Shown one piece after another: positions 1-7,064 of a stretch of DNA of 13,479 nucleotides (within the stretch, counting starts at the first letter, position 1; each line of letters opens with the position of its first letter). The position numbers and the translations under genes were made by a program. Below the pieces are notes generated by a model that was not told the origin of the DNA, ran no database searches, and saw only the letters and a list, made by a program, of their open reading frames with translations. The stretch is from a bacterium. Its GTDB lineage: Bacteria > Zixibacteria > MSB-5A5 > GN15 > FEB-12. The stretch is from contig DAOWIM010000251.1 of NCBI GenBank assembly GCA_030640905.1, forward strand, positions 1 through 13,479, written 5' to 3'.

Positions 1-11
1 GCTTGTCTCCC

Positions 12-56
12 GCCAACCTACGGCGGACATAAAGCCCGCCGCTACGCGGAGTTGGC
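12..56. repeat. Imperfect inverted repeat (hairpin)
   Basis: The outer arms GCCAAC (12-17) and GTTGGC (51-56) are perfectly complementary, and inside them CGGCGG (21-26) pairs with CCGCCG (36-41). This makes a long interrupted hairpin or cruciform. It has no T-run, so it is not an obvious terminator. It may be a REP-like intergenic element or the end of a transcript from the left of the window. Confidence 0.45.
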
Positions 57-192
57 AAATAATGCTTTTAATTAACGGAAGGGCTGAAATGGCCAGAACC
101 AACTTGTGGGACAGCCTCTCCACATGTGCCGGCATACTCTTACCGTCTACGTCAGATGTGGACATCTGCCGCCCACTTAGTTCGCGTAGGAC

Positions 193-226
193 CCGCACGC
201 CTCGGCGCATCTTCGACCGCGGTGGG
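193..226 (+). repeat. Dispersed repeat family A, copy 1
   Basis: This 34-base segment recurs at 9733-9766 with two differences. Its core (GCATCTTCGACCGCGG, 207-222) recurs exactly but inverted at 9487-9502, and a longer diverged inverted copy lies at 12303-12330. All four copies are intergenic. Confidence 0.8.
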
Positions 227-377
227 CCCGCAGCTTTTTGGCACATTCTCTATCCCGTTTCGTACTTTTTAGTTGTCTGACGAACCGCCCGCTTGCTTCT
301 TAATTGTTTCATAGAATGCAGACCGCGTCACAAATAGCAGCACCAAGAGACTAACAAATCACCCAGGAGATAGGGTC

Positions 378-1703
378 ATGACCAGGAGCAGGGAAGAAGT
401 TCTCAAGTCAATCGATCAAGCCGGAGTCCGCTATATCCGCCTCTGCTTCACAGATATTCTCGGGCGGATCAAAGGAATGTCGATCACTCGCAACGAAATC
501 GAACAGGTGCTGGAAGAGGGCCAGGGGTTTGATGGATCATCGGTTGAAGGTTTCGCGCGGATTGAAGAGTCCGACCTGATGGCTATTCCCGACCCACTGA
601 CATTCCGAATCATTCCATGGAATGTTGCCGATGAAAAAGTCGCGATGATATTCTGCGACATTCAGCGTCCTGATGGTCGACCATACGAAGGCGACCCGCG
701 TTGGGTTCTCAAACGCAACCTCGCCAAGCTTGAAGACCTCGGCTGGACGGCCTATTTTGGTCCCGAAATTGAGTACTTCTATTTTCGCAATAATCAGGAA
801 ACCGGCATCCTCGATCAGTCCGGATATTTCGATTTTGAGACAGTCGATGAGGGAACGCGGCTTCGTAAGCGGACGGTCAGCGCTCTGGAAGAATTCAAGA
901 TTCCGGTTGAGTGTTCGCACCATGAGGTGGCGCCATCGCAACACGAGATCGACCTGAAATATCAGGAAGCCTTGGTGATGGCCGACTTCGCCCAGATATA
1001 CAAGTTCATCGTCAAAGAGGTGGCTATGGAGCATAACGCCTACGCCACGTTCATGCCTAAACCGATCTACGGCGAGAACGGCAGCGGGATGCACTGCCAT
1101 ATGTCATTGTTCAAGGACGGCCGGAATCTCTTTTTCTCCGAGGGTGACGAGTACAACCTCTCGGAGATGGCACGCCACTTTACCGCCGGGGTGCTTCGGT
1201 ATGTCAAGGAATTTACGCTGGTGACCAATCAGTGGGTCAACTCTTACAAACGGCTGGTGCCTGGCTACGAGGCTCCGGTCTATGTCAGTTGGGGACGACG
1301 CAATCGTTCCAGTATGGTGCGGGTGCCGATGTACCGTGTTGGCAAGGAGACGGCGACCCGTATAGAACTTCGTTCCCCCGATCCGGCCGCCAATCCGTAT
1401 CTGGCGTTTGCTTGTATGTTGATGGCCGGTATCAAAGGTATCGAGGGCAAGTACGAACTGACGCCTGCGATCGAAGAAAATATTTTTAACATGGACGATG
1501 CCCGCAAAGCCAGTCTGAATATCGAGATGCTCCCCGGTTCGCTGCAGAAGGCTATCGAAGAGACAGAGAAGTCGGCGCTGGTTCGTGAAGTTCTCGGCGA
1601 CCATGTGTTTGATAAACTAATAGAGAACAAAAAGATCGAATGGGACCAGTATCGTCTTCATGTTAGCCAGTACGAGGTCGATGAGTACCTTCCGTTCTTG
1701 TAG
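378..1703 (+). CDS. glnA: Glutamine synthetase, class I-alpha
   Basis: Cytoplasmic enzyme that condenses glutamate and ammonium to glutamine using ATP, the central step of nitrogen assimilation. The 441 residues match the length of the I-alpha type. Visible motifs: the N-terminal beta-grasp signature GFDGSSVEGF (50-59), metal-binding FGPEIEYF (E130, E132), PSQHEIDLKY (186-195), the ATP-binding loop GENGSGMHCHMSL (232-244), the NRSSMVRVP segment (309-317) and RSPDPAANPYLAFA (332-345). The adenylylation tyrosine loop of I-beta enzymes (NLYDLP) and the matching insertion are absent, so regulation by adenylylation is unlikely; I-alpha enzymes are usually controlled by feedback and by transcription factors. 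Arginine 61 in the RIEESD segment matches the position linked to glutamine feedback in Bacillus. The start is set by AGGAGA seven bases upstream. The gene stands alone, convergent with the Sel1 gene 31 bases away, and no glnR or glnB gene is in view. Confidence 0.97.
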   Translation: MTRSREEVLKSIDQAGVRYIRLCFTDILGRIKGMSITRNEIEQVLEEGQGFDGSSVEGFARIEESDLMAIPDPLTFRIIPWNVADEKVAMIFCDIQRPDGRPYEGDPRWVLKRNLAKLEDLGWTAYFGPEIEYFYFRNNQETGILDQSGYFDFETVDEGTRLRKRTVSALEEFKIPVECSHHEVAPSQHEIDLKYQEALVMADFAQIYKFIVKEVAMEHNAYATFMPKPIYGENGSGMHCHMSLFKDGRNLFFSEGDEYNLSEMARHFTAGVLRYVKEFTLVTNQWVNSYKRLVPGYEAPVYVSWGRRNRSSMVRVPMYRVGKETATRIELRSPDPAANPYLAFACMLMAGIKGIEGKYELTPAIEENIFNMDDARKASLNIEMLPGSLQKAIEETEKSALVREVLGDHVFDKLIENKKIEWDQYRLHVSQYEVDEYLPFL

Positions 1704-1734
1704 CAATTGAGTTTATCTTTTATCTGTGAGGCGA

Positions 1735-2955
1735 TTATCGGGTGGTATCCGGTATTGCGTTGGCGCTGTCGATGGTGGGATGCGCTTCTATCCATTCGCG
1801 GGCGAGTCTTTTTGCCTCGGCTATCTGGTCAGGGCTGATCCACTCGTTCAAAATATCCGCGTCCACGATAGACCGTGCGAACTTGTTACCCCCTTTGGCG
1901 GCTATAACCCACCACATATAGGCAGCTACCGGCCCCTGGTTAAGTCGGCCAGCGAGATTGAACTGAGACTCAACATGACCCATCTCGGCCGCTCTGGTTA
2001 GAGCATCGATCAATTCGACCTGGGTGCAGGTACCATTGGAGCGACAATGCCATGCAAAATTGATCAGGGCCTCAAGCGTGCCGTGGCGGACCGCCTCACG
2101 ATGCCATCGCTCCCACTCGACCGACCAGGCGATTAGATTGCTTCGATCAAACGGAAGCTCATCTATGCACTCGAGCGCCGTCATAGAAACGTCAAATGGA
2201 TCATATATATGACACATTTTGGTTTGAGCCTTGAAGTGACCGTTTTCGGCGGATTTGCGGTACCAGCTTTCGGCGATACAGTAATCCTGCTCGACCGCCC
2301 GGCCTTCGTAGTATCGTTCACCAAGTTGGAACTGCGCCTGAGCCAGATCGGTGGTCGTCATGTACTTGGCAAATGGGTCAGGGTTTAGCCCATCGTTAGG
2401 CCTTCCCGATAATTTACTCAGCACCAACCATACATAGGCACTGACGGTATCGGCCGCCATGAAGGCATAATAGTTGCCTAGGTGGGCTTGTACTTCGTCA
2501 TAGCCAAGCTCGGCTCCCTTTATCATCCATTCCAGCGTTTCCTCCTGGCCACAATCCCCGTCCGAAATACAGTGCCAGACATAGGCGCTGACAGCTTCCT
2601 CGCCACCCTGTTCCGCCGCCTTACGGTACCACTTTGTACAGCCATCGTGCGTTCTGCCACGGACCGAACCGGGCCCACAAAGGATGTGGAGTGGACCACT
2701 GCATGTAAAATCGTCGAACATTGCAGCCAGTCCGAGTTGGGCTGGTTGATAGTTTTTCTCGGCCGCTTTGCGTATCCACTGCTCCGCAAGGATACAGTCC
2801 TTCTCGACAATGATGCCCTCGGCGTACGCGTACCCAACTTCAAATTGTGCAACCGAATCACCCGCCTCCGCTCGTTTCACTAAGTCGTCGAAATCATTAG
2901 CGCAGACTGTTGCAGCTAACACGACAGTTGAAATTACTGTCAGCAGATACTTCAT
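1735..2955 (-). CDS. Secreted Sel1-repeat (TPR-like) protein
   Basis: 406 residues, exported. Residues 1-19 form a signal peptide (basic start, hydrophobic core, VCA cleavage site before N20). The rest is made of Sel1-like helical repeats, with signatures such as AQFEVGYAYAEG (36-47), AEQWIRKAAE (57-66), WYRKAAEQG (109-117), AQFQLGERYYEG (207-218) and AESWYRKSAENG (228-239). It ends in the ISPDQIAEAKRLAREW segment often seen at the end of Sel1 proteins. Residues about 36-180 and 207-352 are a tandem duplication offset by about 171 residues, including paired cysteines (WHCISDGDC, WHCRSNGTC). Sel1 repeats normally bind other proteins; the partner here is unknown. The start is placed at the signal peptide, with only a weak ribosome site (AGGG). 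It has its own promoter at 3007-3035 and faces glnA tail to tail without a visible terminator. Confidence 0.9.
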   Translation of the reverse strand: MKYLLTVISTVVLAATVCANDFDDLVKRAEAGDSVAQFEVGYAYAEGIIVEKDCILAEQWIRKAAEKNYQPAQLGLAAMFDDFTCSGPLHILCGPGSVRGRTHDGCTKWYRKAAEQGGEEAVSAYVWHCISDGDCGQEETLEWMIKGAELGYDEVQAHLGNYYAFMAADTVSAYVWLVLSKLSGRPNDGLNPDPFAKYMTTTDLAQAQFQLGERYYEGRAVEQDYCIAESWYRKSAENGHFKAQTKMCHIYDPFDVSMTALECIDELPFDRSNLIAWSVEWERWHREAVRHGTLEALINFAWHCRSNGTCTQVELIDALTRAAEMGHVESQFNLAGRLNQGPVAAYMWWVIAAKGGNKFARSIVDADILNEWISPDQIAEAKRLAREWIEAHPTIDSANAIPDTTR

Positions 2956-3006
2956 AAACGTGCCCTAAATTCAGTGATTGATTGCATGCACACACACGCC
3001 ATGTTT

Positions 3007-3035
3007 AGTATAGGTCATGCTCCGGCAGATATCAA
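3007..3035 (-). promoter_or_regulatory. Sigma-70-type promoter of the Sel1 gene
   Basis: Read on the minus strand: -35 TTGATA (3035-3030), a spacer of exactly 17 bases and -10 TATACT (3012-3007). Transcription would begin near 3000, leaving a leader of about 45 bases before the start codon at 2955. Both hexamers match the consensus at most positions. Confidence 0.65.
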
Positions 3036-3163
3036 TGCTAAGAAGAGTATAATAGGGCGTAAGAACCAATTGACATTACTGCCGGATATCGTCTTGATCT
3101 TTATACAGATGTGAGAGTTCAAGGTTTCTCGCAGCCGAATTGAACCGAGTCGACTCGTTATGT

Positions 3164-3213
3164 TGCGGTGGGTCTTGCGGATTCACGTAAGTGAATTCGT
3201 GTGACCTGCCGCA
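3164..3213. repeat. Long near-perfect hairpin
   Basis: GCGGTGGGTC (3165-3174) pairs with GACCTGCCGC (3203-3212) with two G-U pairs, and ATTCAC (3181-3186) pairs with GTGAAT (3191-3196) around a GTAA loop. About 22 pairs form with a single mismatch. No T-run follows, so a simple terminator is unlikely. It shares GGGTCTTGC with the hairpin at 12979-13008. Confidence 0.7.
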
Positions 3214-3233
3214 CTTGTTTGATAGGTAGTTAC

Positions 3234-3278
3234 GTGTCGGGTCACAACCACACCTCCGGTGTGTCCAAGACCCGACAC
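3234..3278. repeat. Nested hairpin
   Basis: GTGTCGGGTC (3234-3243) is perfectly complementary to GACCCGACAC (3269-3278). Nested inside, CACACC (3249-3254) pairs with GGTGTG (3258-3263) across a TCC loop. The right arm CAAGACCCGAC (3266-3276) recurs exactly at 13001-13011. The function is unknown; it could be a REP-type element or a structured RNA. Confidence 0.7.
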
Positions 3279-3397
3279 AACGGTAAACAAATTGCTATTG
3301 ACGTTTACGCATTCCTTTCGCCTTTTATTTTTTTCTTGTGTTTGGAAAGTTAAGTTTTTCCTTTATGAAAGTAGAAAAAAACAAAGAATATACTCTA

Positions 3398-4105
3398 ATG
3401 GATACGAGCGTTGTAGTGGTAATTGGAACTTTGGGGGGTGTTTCCCTTGGTTTTATATTGAATGAAATTGCGGGACTCATCAAACAGCGGAGGGATGACA
3501 AGCGACTTTTGCGGCGAGCACTGTTTCGGTTACTTGATCTTCATCACTTGACTTCTCCAATCAAAATTAAGCAAATCAGTTCAATGATATATGACTGGAT
3601 TCACTCAAAAGATCCAGATGCAACAAATGAAATTAGTATACAAGAACTTCATGAAATAACACAGCAAATCATTGAAATATCGTTTGCTCCTCTTCAAAGG
3701 GAAGCCTTGAATGATGTCTCTGAATATTATGAGAAGTCAATAGCTGATATTGCTGAGATTAATCCCCTATTAGCATTCCGTCTTTCTGGTCGTTCACGTA
3801 TCCAGGCAGATATTAATCAATATTCAGAATCAGTATTTTCACTTCTTCAAAATGAAAATGGAGATGATGAAATGATAACAAAAGATATGCTGATTGCAAC
3901 AAAGGAATTCTATAACAACGAACTGAATGATACGCTTGAATATGATATTAAAAGAGTTGCTAAACAAATTAGTGTCCTTATGAATTATAGAATTTACAGA
4001 TTCTTGAGAAACAAGAATAAGAATGTTGATCCAGGTATTAGGCAAGTATTATTCCAACAACTCGATAGCTTGCTTGCAAAAATACAACAAAAAGATGATA
4101 ACTAG
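3398..4105 (+). CDS. Membrane-anchored helical protein, unknown function (AT-rich gene)
   Basis: I do not recognise a family. The product is about 235 residues. Residues 4-26 (VVVVIGTLGGVSLGFILNEI and on) form one membrane helix, followed by a strongly basic stop-transfer stretch (KQRRDDKRLLRR), so the bulk should lie in the cytoplasm. That bulk is predicted helical, with no catalytic motif visible. Base composition is unlike the neighbours: sampled lines are 30-32 % GC against about 50 % in the surrounding genes, and codons are A/T-ending. This suggests recent transfer. The start is uncertain: ATG 3398 puts the membrane helix right at the N-terminus, but ATG 3365 and GTG 3338 are in frame, and none has a strong ribosome site. 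It stands alone, with no terminator visible after it. One-pass proteins of this type occur near defence genes, but nothing here proves such a role. Confidence 0.75.
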   Translation: MDTSVVVVIGTLGGVSLGFILNEIAGLIKQRRDDKRLLRRALFRLLDLHHLTSPIKIKQISSMIYDWIHSKDPDATNEISIQELHEITQQIIEISFAPLQREALNDVSEYYEKSIADIAEINPLLAFRLSGRSRIQADINQYSESVFSLLQNENGDDEMITKDMLIATKEFYNNELNDTLEYDIKRVAKQISVLMNYRIYRFLRNKNKNVDPGIRQVLFQQLDSLLAKIQQKDDN

Positions 4106-4295
4106 TTTTAATAACGGACACTAATCTAGTTGCGGAACCAGTTGCCGGGGAGGTGGTAGATGTCTTCGGTAACCACACGATGAGGATCATCGGAGTATCG
4201 ATATGAGTGAGGCTGAAGAACAAAGAGACGTACCTCCCTTTATTGAGTCAACAAACTTCAATTGTGTGCATGTCTTTGAAAGGGAGGATATTCTT

Positions 4296-5147
4296 ATGAG
4301 TGAGCGACGAAAGCCATGGTTGGCTGCCCTTCTCTCGCTGCTATTGCCCGGGCTTGGCCAACTATATTGCGCAAGACTTGGCCGTGCTGTCCTCATGGTG
4401 ATGGGGAGTGTTGTCATTTACAATGTTGCTATGGCTATCCTCGTGTTTAGTGACCTAAACCCTTTCAATGTTGCTCTTCCGGGTCTGATGACACTGGCAT
4501 ATCTCCTTGTTGTGATGGTTGACGCATACAGGATTGCCAAACAGTGTGGCGATAATGTATCGAAGAGACCTTATAATCGCTGGTATCTGTATGTATTATT
4601 GGTGGTTGGCTGGAATTGTCTCACATCCTATTGGTTTCTTTTCTCGGATTATCAGGCCTACAGCATGCCAGCGTTTTCTATGGAAGACTCCATCATGGTT
4701 GGAGACTACATACTGGTGGACTGCTCGGCCTATGACTCAGCCGCACCCGAGATTAACGATATCGTAGTCTTCGTTTTTCCCAGAGATGGCGTAACCAAAT
4801 ACATAAAACGTTGCGTCGCAGGTCCCGGAGATAATGTTTTAGTTCAGGACAAGGTTCTATATGTAAACAATACGATGATTGAAAGCTCGCCCAACGTCAA
4901 ATACACTGATGTTGATGGAAGTGGCAACCCGTTGGTACAACCGCGGAAAGAGGGCGGACTGGATAGCCGTGATAATTTCGGGCCTTATATGGTTCCGAGT
5001 GACAGCTATTTTATATTGGGCGACAATAGGGACAATTCATTTGACTCCCGATACTGGGGGCCGGTTCCAGATAGTTTGATCCTTGGTAAAGTAGTGAGGA
5101 TCCATTGGAGTGCTGACTGGCGACGGATTGGAATTTCTGTGCTGTAA
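4296..5147 (+). CDS. lepB: Signal peptidase I with N-terminal membrane domain
   Basis: Family S26 membrane peptidase that removes signal peptides on the outer face of the inner membrane with a Ser-Lys dyad. Residues 7-116 are hydrophobic with about four membrane segments; they begin with the LLSLLLPGLGQLY motif found in small TM2/DUF5683-like membrane domains. The catalytic part follows. The nucleophile is Ser128 in PAFSMEDSIMVGDYILV, where the family usually has S-x-S-M-x-P-T. The base is Lys171 in YIKRCVAGPGD. The C-terminal box is LGDNRDNSFDSRYWGPVP (241-258). All essential residues are present, but the usual proline after SM is replaced by aspartate. The start ATG 4296 has an excellent AGGGAGG (4281-4287) eight bases upstream. 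An in-frame ATG at 4203, also with a GGAG, would add 31 polar residues and is less likely. It is convergent with the 5171-5812 gene. It may be a second, specialised signal peptidase. Confidence 0.93.
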   Translation: MSERRKPWLAALLSLLLPGLGQLYCARLGRAVLMVMGSVVIYNVAMAILVFSDLNPFNVALPGLMTLAYLLVVMVDAYRIAKQCGDNVSKRPYNRWYLYVLLVVGWNCLTSYWFLFSDYQAYSMPAFSMEDSIMVGDYILVDCSAYDSAAPEINDIVVFVFPRDGVTKYIKRCVAGPGDNVLVQDKVLYVNNTMIESSPNVKYTDVDGSGNPLVQPRKEGGLDSRDNFGPYMVPSDSYFILGDNRDNSFDSRYWGPVPDSLILGKVVRIHWSADWRRIGISVL

Positions 5148-5155
5148 TGTCTTTA

Positions 5156-5171
5156 GGGCGGTGTGCCGCCT
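5156..5171. terminator. Short hairpin between convergent genes
   Basis: GGCGG (5157-5161) and CCGCC (5166-5170) pair across a TGTG loop, in the 23-base gap between the signal peptidase stop and the stop of the minus-strand gene. It lacks a T-run on either strand, so it would be a weak bidirectional terminator or just a transcript-end stabiliser. Confidence 0.35.
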
Positions 5172-5812
5172 CAGTCTCCCAGTTTGCCCTTTTTGAGGGC
5201 TTTGAATTCGCGAAGGAAACCGAGGAAGATTTCTTCGGCGACAAAACGGGGATACCCCTCGGCGATAGTCAGTTCGAATATCAACATCTCTTCGCCACCA
5301 TCGTAATAGGCAACCATGATATTCGGGATGAATCGCGTCATGTCGTTGAGATAGTACGTGCGGATTGATTCCCCTGATGCATTGATAACCGAATCAAGCG
5401 GTTCAAAGGTCAGGTCCTCTCCGTAATGCGACCGTATGTCGCCGGTGTCGCTCGGCACTACTTCATCGTATGAGGGCGTCTTCTTGCGATTGTCACCAAA
5501 GCTGTAGATCAGCGCCGTGATCATCATCCCCGAAGAATCGTACCGGTCGCCCTCCGGCACATAAGCCAGCGAGTACCCGTCGTTGATTGCTTCATCGACA
5601 ATAAGCTGAAACTGTCCGGGAGCGTAGAGGATATAATTGCTCGCCCGGCCCTCAAAAAAGGCTGTGTTGGAATCAGGCACCAACCCTTCGTCAGCGATAT
5701 CAGGTCCCGGCTCCGGTAGTCCCGGCTCCGGCAGGCCCTGATCCTGAGCCGCACCGATACTGGCCAGAATCAGCCCCAGCGCAAGCAGAATAGGCAGAAG
5801 TTTCATAAGCAT
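5171..5812 (-). CDS. Secreted protein of unknown function
   Basis: 213 residues. Residues 1-22 are a signal peptide (KLLPILLALGLILASIGAAQ), so the protein is exported, with no lipobox cysteine. A short proline-rich linker with a duplicated GLPEP unit follows, encoded by a 15-base tandem repeat at 5704-5731. The remaining 160 or so residues alternate beta-rich and helical stretches with many acidic and aromatic residues (NYILYAPGQFQLIVDEA, VAYYDGGEEMLIFELT). I recognise no enzyme motif. There are two candidate starts, ATG 5812 and ATG 5806, neither with a clear ribosome site. It is divergent from the HMG-CoA synthase operon (188 bases between starts) and convergent with the signal peptidase gene. 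Nothing in the context indicates a role. Confidence 0.8.
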   Translation of the reverse strand: MLMKLLPILLALGLILASIGAAQDQGLPEPGLPEPGPDIADEGLVPDSNTAFFEGRASNYILYAPGQFQLIVDEAINDGYSLAYVPEGDRYDSSGMMITALIYSFGDNRKKTPSYDEVVPSDTGDIRSHYGEDLTFEPLDSVINASGESIRTYYLNDMTRFIPNIMVAYYDGGEEMLIFELTIAEGYPRFVAEEIFLGFLREFKALKKGKLGD

Positions 5813-5907
5813 AGTGTAATCATCGCATACGTCCTTTGCTTTCCTATTTCGGACAGATGCGGCGTTACTTAAAAGTTATTTTGTACGGTAAATCTTGCCG
5901 CCGGAAC

Positions 5908-5935
5908 TTGTTTTTTCGCGGGATCGCAGTATAAT
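5908..5935 (+). promoter_or_regulatory. Probable promoter of the HMG-CoA synthase operon
   Basis: TTGTTT (5908-5913), a 16-base spacer and a perfect TATAAT (5930-5935). Transcription would begin near 5942, leaving a leader of about 60 bases before the start at 6001. The -35 is weak but the -10 is ideal and the position fits. Confidence 0.6.
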
Positions 5936-6000
5936 AGTCACTCTGTTGGAACGAAAAAAAAAGAATTGTCATAAGATAAACTCAACGAAACGAGGTTTGT

Positions 6001-7050
6001 ATGGCAGGAATTGTTGGATATGGAGCCCACCTTCCGCGACATCGGATTAAGGTGGAGGAAATCGCCAAAGTCTGGGGCGCCGATGCCCCATCGTACAAGA
6101 AAGGGCTGATGCTTCGTGAAAAATCGGTCCCCCCACCCGACATGGACACTATCACCTTGTCGGTCGAAGCTGCCAAAAACGCCCTGAGGCGTTCCGGCGG
6201 GGTTGACCCAAAAGATATCGGCGCTATCTACATCGGCTCCGAATCTCACCCCTACGCCGTTAAGCCATCCGGGACGACGGTAGCCGAGGCTCTCGGCGCG
6301 ACTCCCGATATCCACTGTGCCGACTTCGAGTTTGCCTGCAAGGCCGGTTCCGAGGCGATGTTTGTTGCCCTGTCGCATGTCGATGCTAAGGCGATGCCGT
6401 ACGCGCTGGCTATCGCCGCCGATACATCGCAGGGTGCGCCATCTGATGCGCTCGAGTTTTCCGCAGCGGCTGGAGCGGCGGCCTTTATCATGGGCTCGAA
6501 AAATCTGATTGCGGACTGCCTGTTCACGCATTCGTACATGACCGATATGCCCGATTTCTGGCGGCGTGAACATCAGTTCTACCCCCAGCATGGTGGCCGG
6601 TTTACCGGTGAAGAGGCATACTTCGCTCACACCAAAGGAGCAACCAGCGCTATTCTGAAGAAGGCCGGCATGAAACCGTCCGATTTTGCCTACGCTATTT
6701 TCCATCAGCCCAACGGTAAGTTCCCGCAGCGCGTTGCTCTGGAACAGGGTTTCACGCAGGAACAGATCGATCCCGGCTGGCTGGCCCCGACTCTGGGCAA
6801 CACCTACTCGGGTGCGTCACCGGTTGGTCTTTCTGCGACGCTCGATGTTGCCAAACCGGGTGATATGATTCTGATGTGTTCCTACGGTTCAGGTGCCGGT
6901 TCCGATGCTTTCGTCTGGAAAGTCACCGACCGCATCGACGAAGTCCGCGACCTGGCTGTTAGAACGAAAAAGCTTCTCGAAGAGAACGTGATCTATGTTG
7001 ATTACGGTACCTACGCGAAGTATCGCCATAAAATCAAAAAGAACGCTTAG
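6001..7050 (+). CDS. Hydroxymethylglutaryl-CoA synthase, archaeal type
   Basis: Condenses acetyl-CoA with acetoacetyl-CoA to 3-hydroxy-3-methylglutaryl-CoA, the committed precursor of mevalonate. The 349 residues match the compact archaeal type rather than the longer eukaryotic form. The thiolase-fold catalytic residues are visible: general acid Glu81 in IGSESHPYAVKP, nucleophile Cys113 in FACKAGSEAM, and His235 in FHQPNGKFP. The C-terminal YVDYGTYAKYRHKI segment is typical of the archaeal group. The start is ATG 6001 with GAGG five bases upstream. It is first of three tightly packed genes: the thiolase follows after 14 bases, then the DUF35 protein. In methanogens these three gene products form one complex in which acetoacetyl-CoA passes directly between the enzymes, so the same is inferred here. 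The alternative of a KAS III-like enzyme is less likely given ESHPYAVKP and the gene order. No HMG-CoA reductase is in the window. Confidence 0.93.
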   Translation: MAGIVGYGAHLPRHRIKVEEIAKVWGADAPSYKKGLMLREKSVPPPDMDTITLSVEAAKNALRRSGGVDPKDIGAIYIGSESHPYAVKPSGTTVAEALGATPDIHCADFEFACKAGSEAMFVALSHVDAKAMPYALAIAADTSQGAPSDALEFSAAAGAAAFIMGSKNLIADCLFTHSYMTDMPDFWRREHQFYPQHGGRFTGEEAYFAHTKGATSAILKKAGMKPSDFAYAIFHQPNGKFPQRVALEQGFTQEQIDPGWLAPTLGNTYSGASPVGLSATLDVAKPGDMILMCSYGSGAGSDAFVWKVTDRIDEVRDLAVRTKKLLEENVIYVDYGTYAKYRHKIKKNA

Positions 7051-7064
7051 GAGGTGATGAAGAG

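Larger units (their letters stand above)
1..377. other. Non-coding leader region upstream of glnA
   Basis: I see no convincing gene here. The only open frame (62-280) has no ribosome site and runs straight through the dispersed repeat at 193-226. The region holds an inverted repeat at its left edge, that repeat copy, and a purine-rich ribosome binding site AGGAGA (365-370) seven bases before the glnA start. I could not find a convincing sigma-70 promoter; the element controlling glnA is therefore unassigned. Confidence 0.6.
2956..3397. other. Non-coding region between divergent genes
   Basis: Contains the minus-strand promoter of the Sel1 gene and two strong hairpins at 3164-3213 and 3234-3278. 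Further right lies a weak plus-strand promoter candidate, TTGACG (3298-3303) with TTTTAT (3323-3328) at a poor 19-base spacing, which may serve the AT-rich gene. No gene is supported here. Confidence 0.6.

Noticed and set aside
239..255. TGGCAC as a sigma-54 promoter for glnA
   Set aside because: The -12 GC dinucleotide is missing at the required distance (bases 252-253 read AT).
62..280. Open frame upstream of glnA
   Set aside because: No ribosome site, unprotein-like Arg/Ser/Pro composition, and it runs through the family A repeat.
431..1630. Long minus-strand frames opposite glnA
   Set aside because: They are shadows of a strongly supported coding region and have no recognisable protein features.
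4203..4295. Upstream start for the signal peptidase
   Set aside because: It has a fair GGAG, but the 31 added residues are polar and unlike the family, and ATG 4296 has a better ribosome site right at the usual N-terminus.
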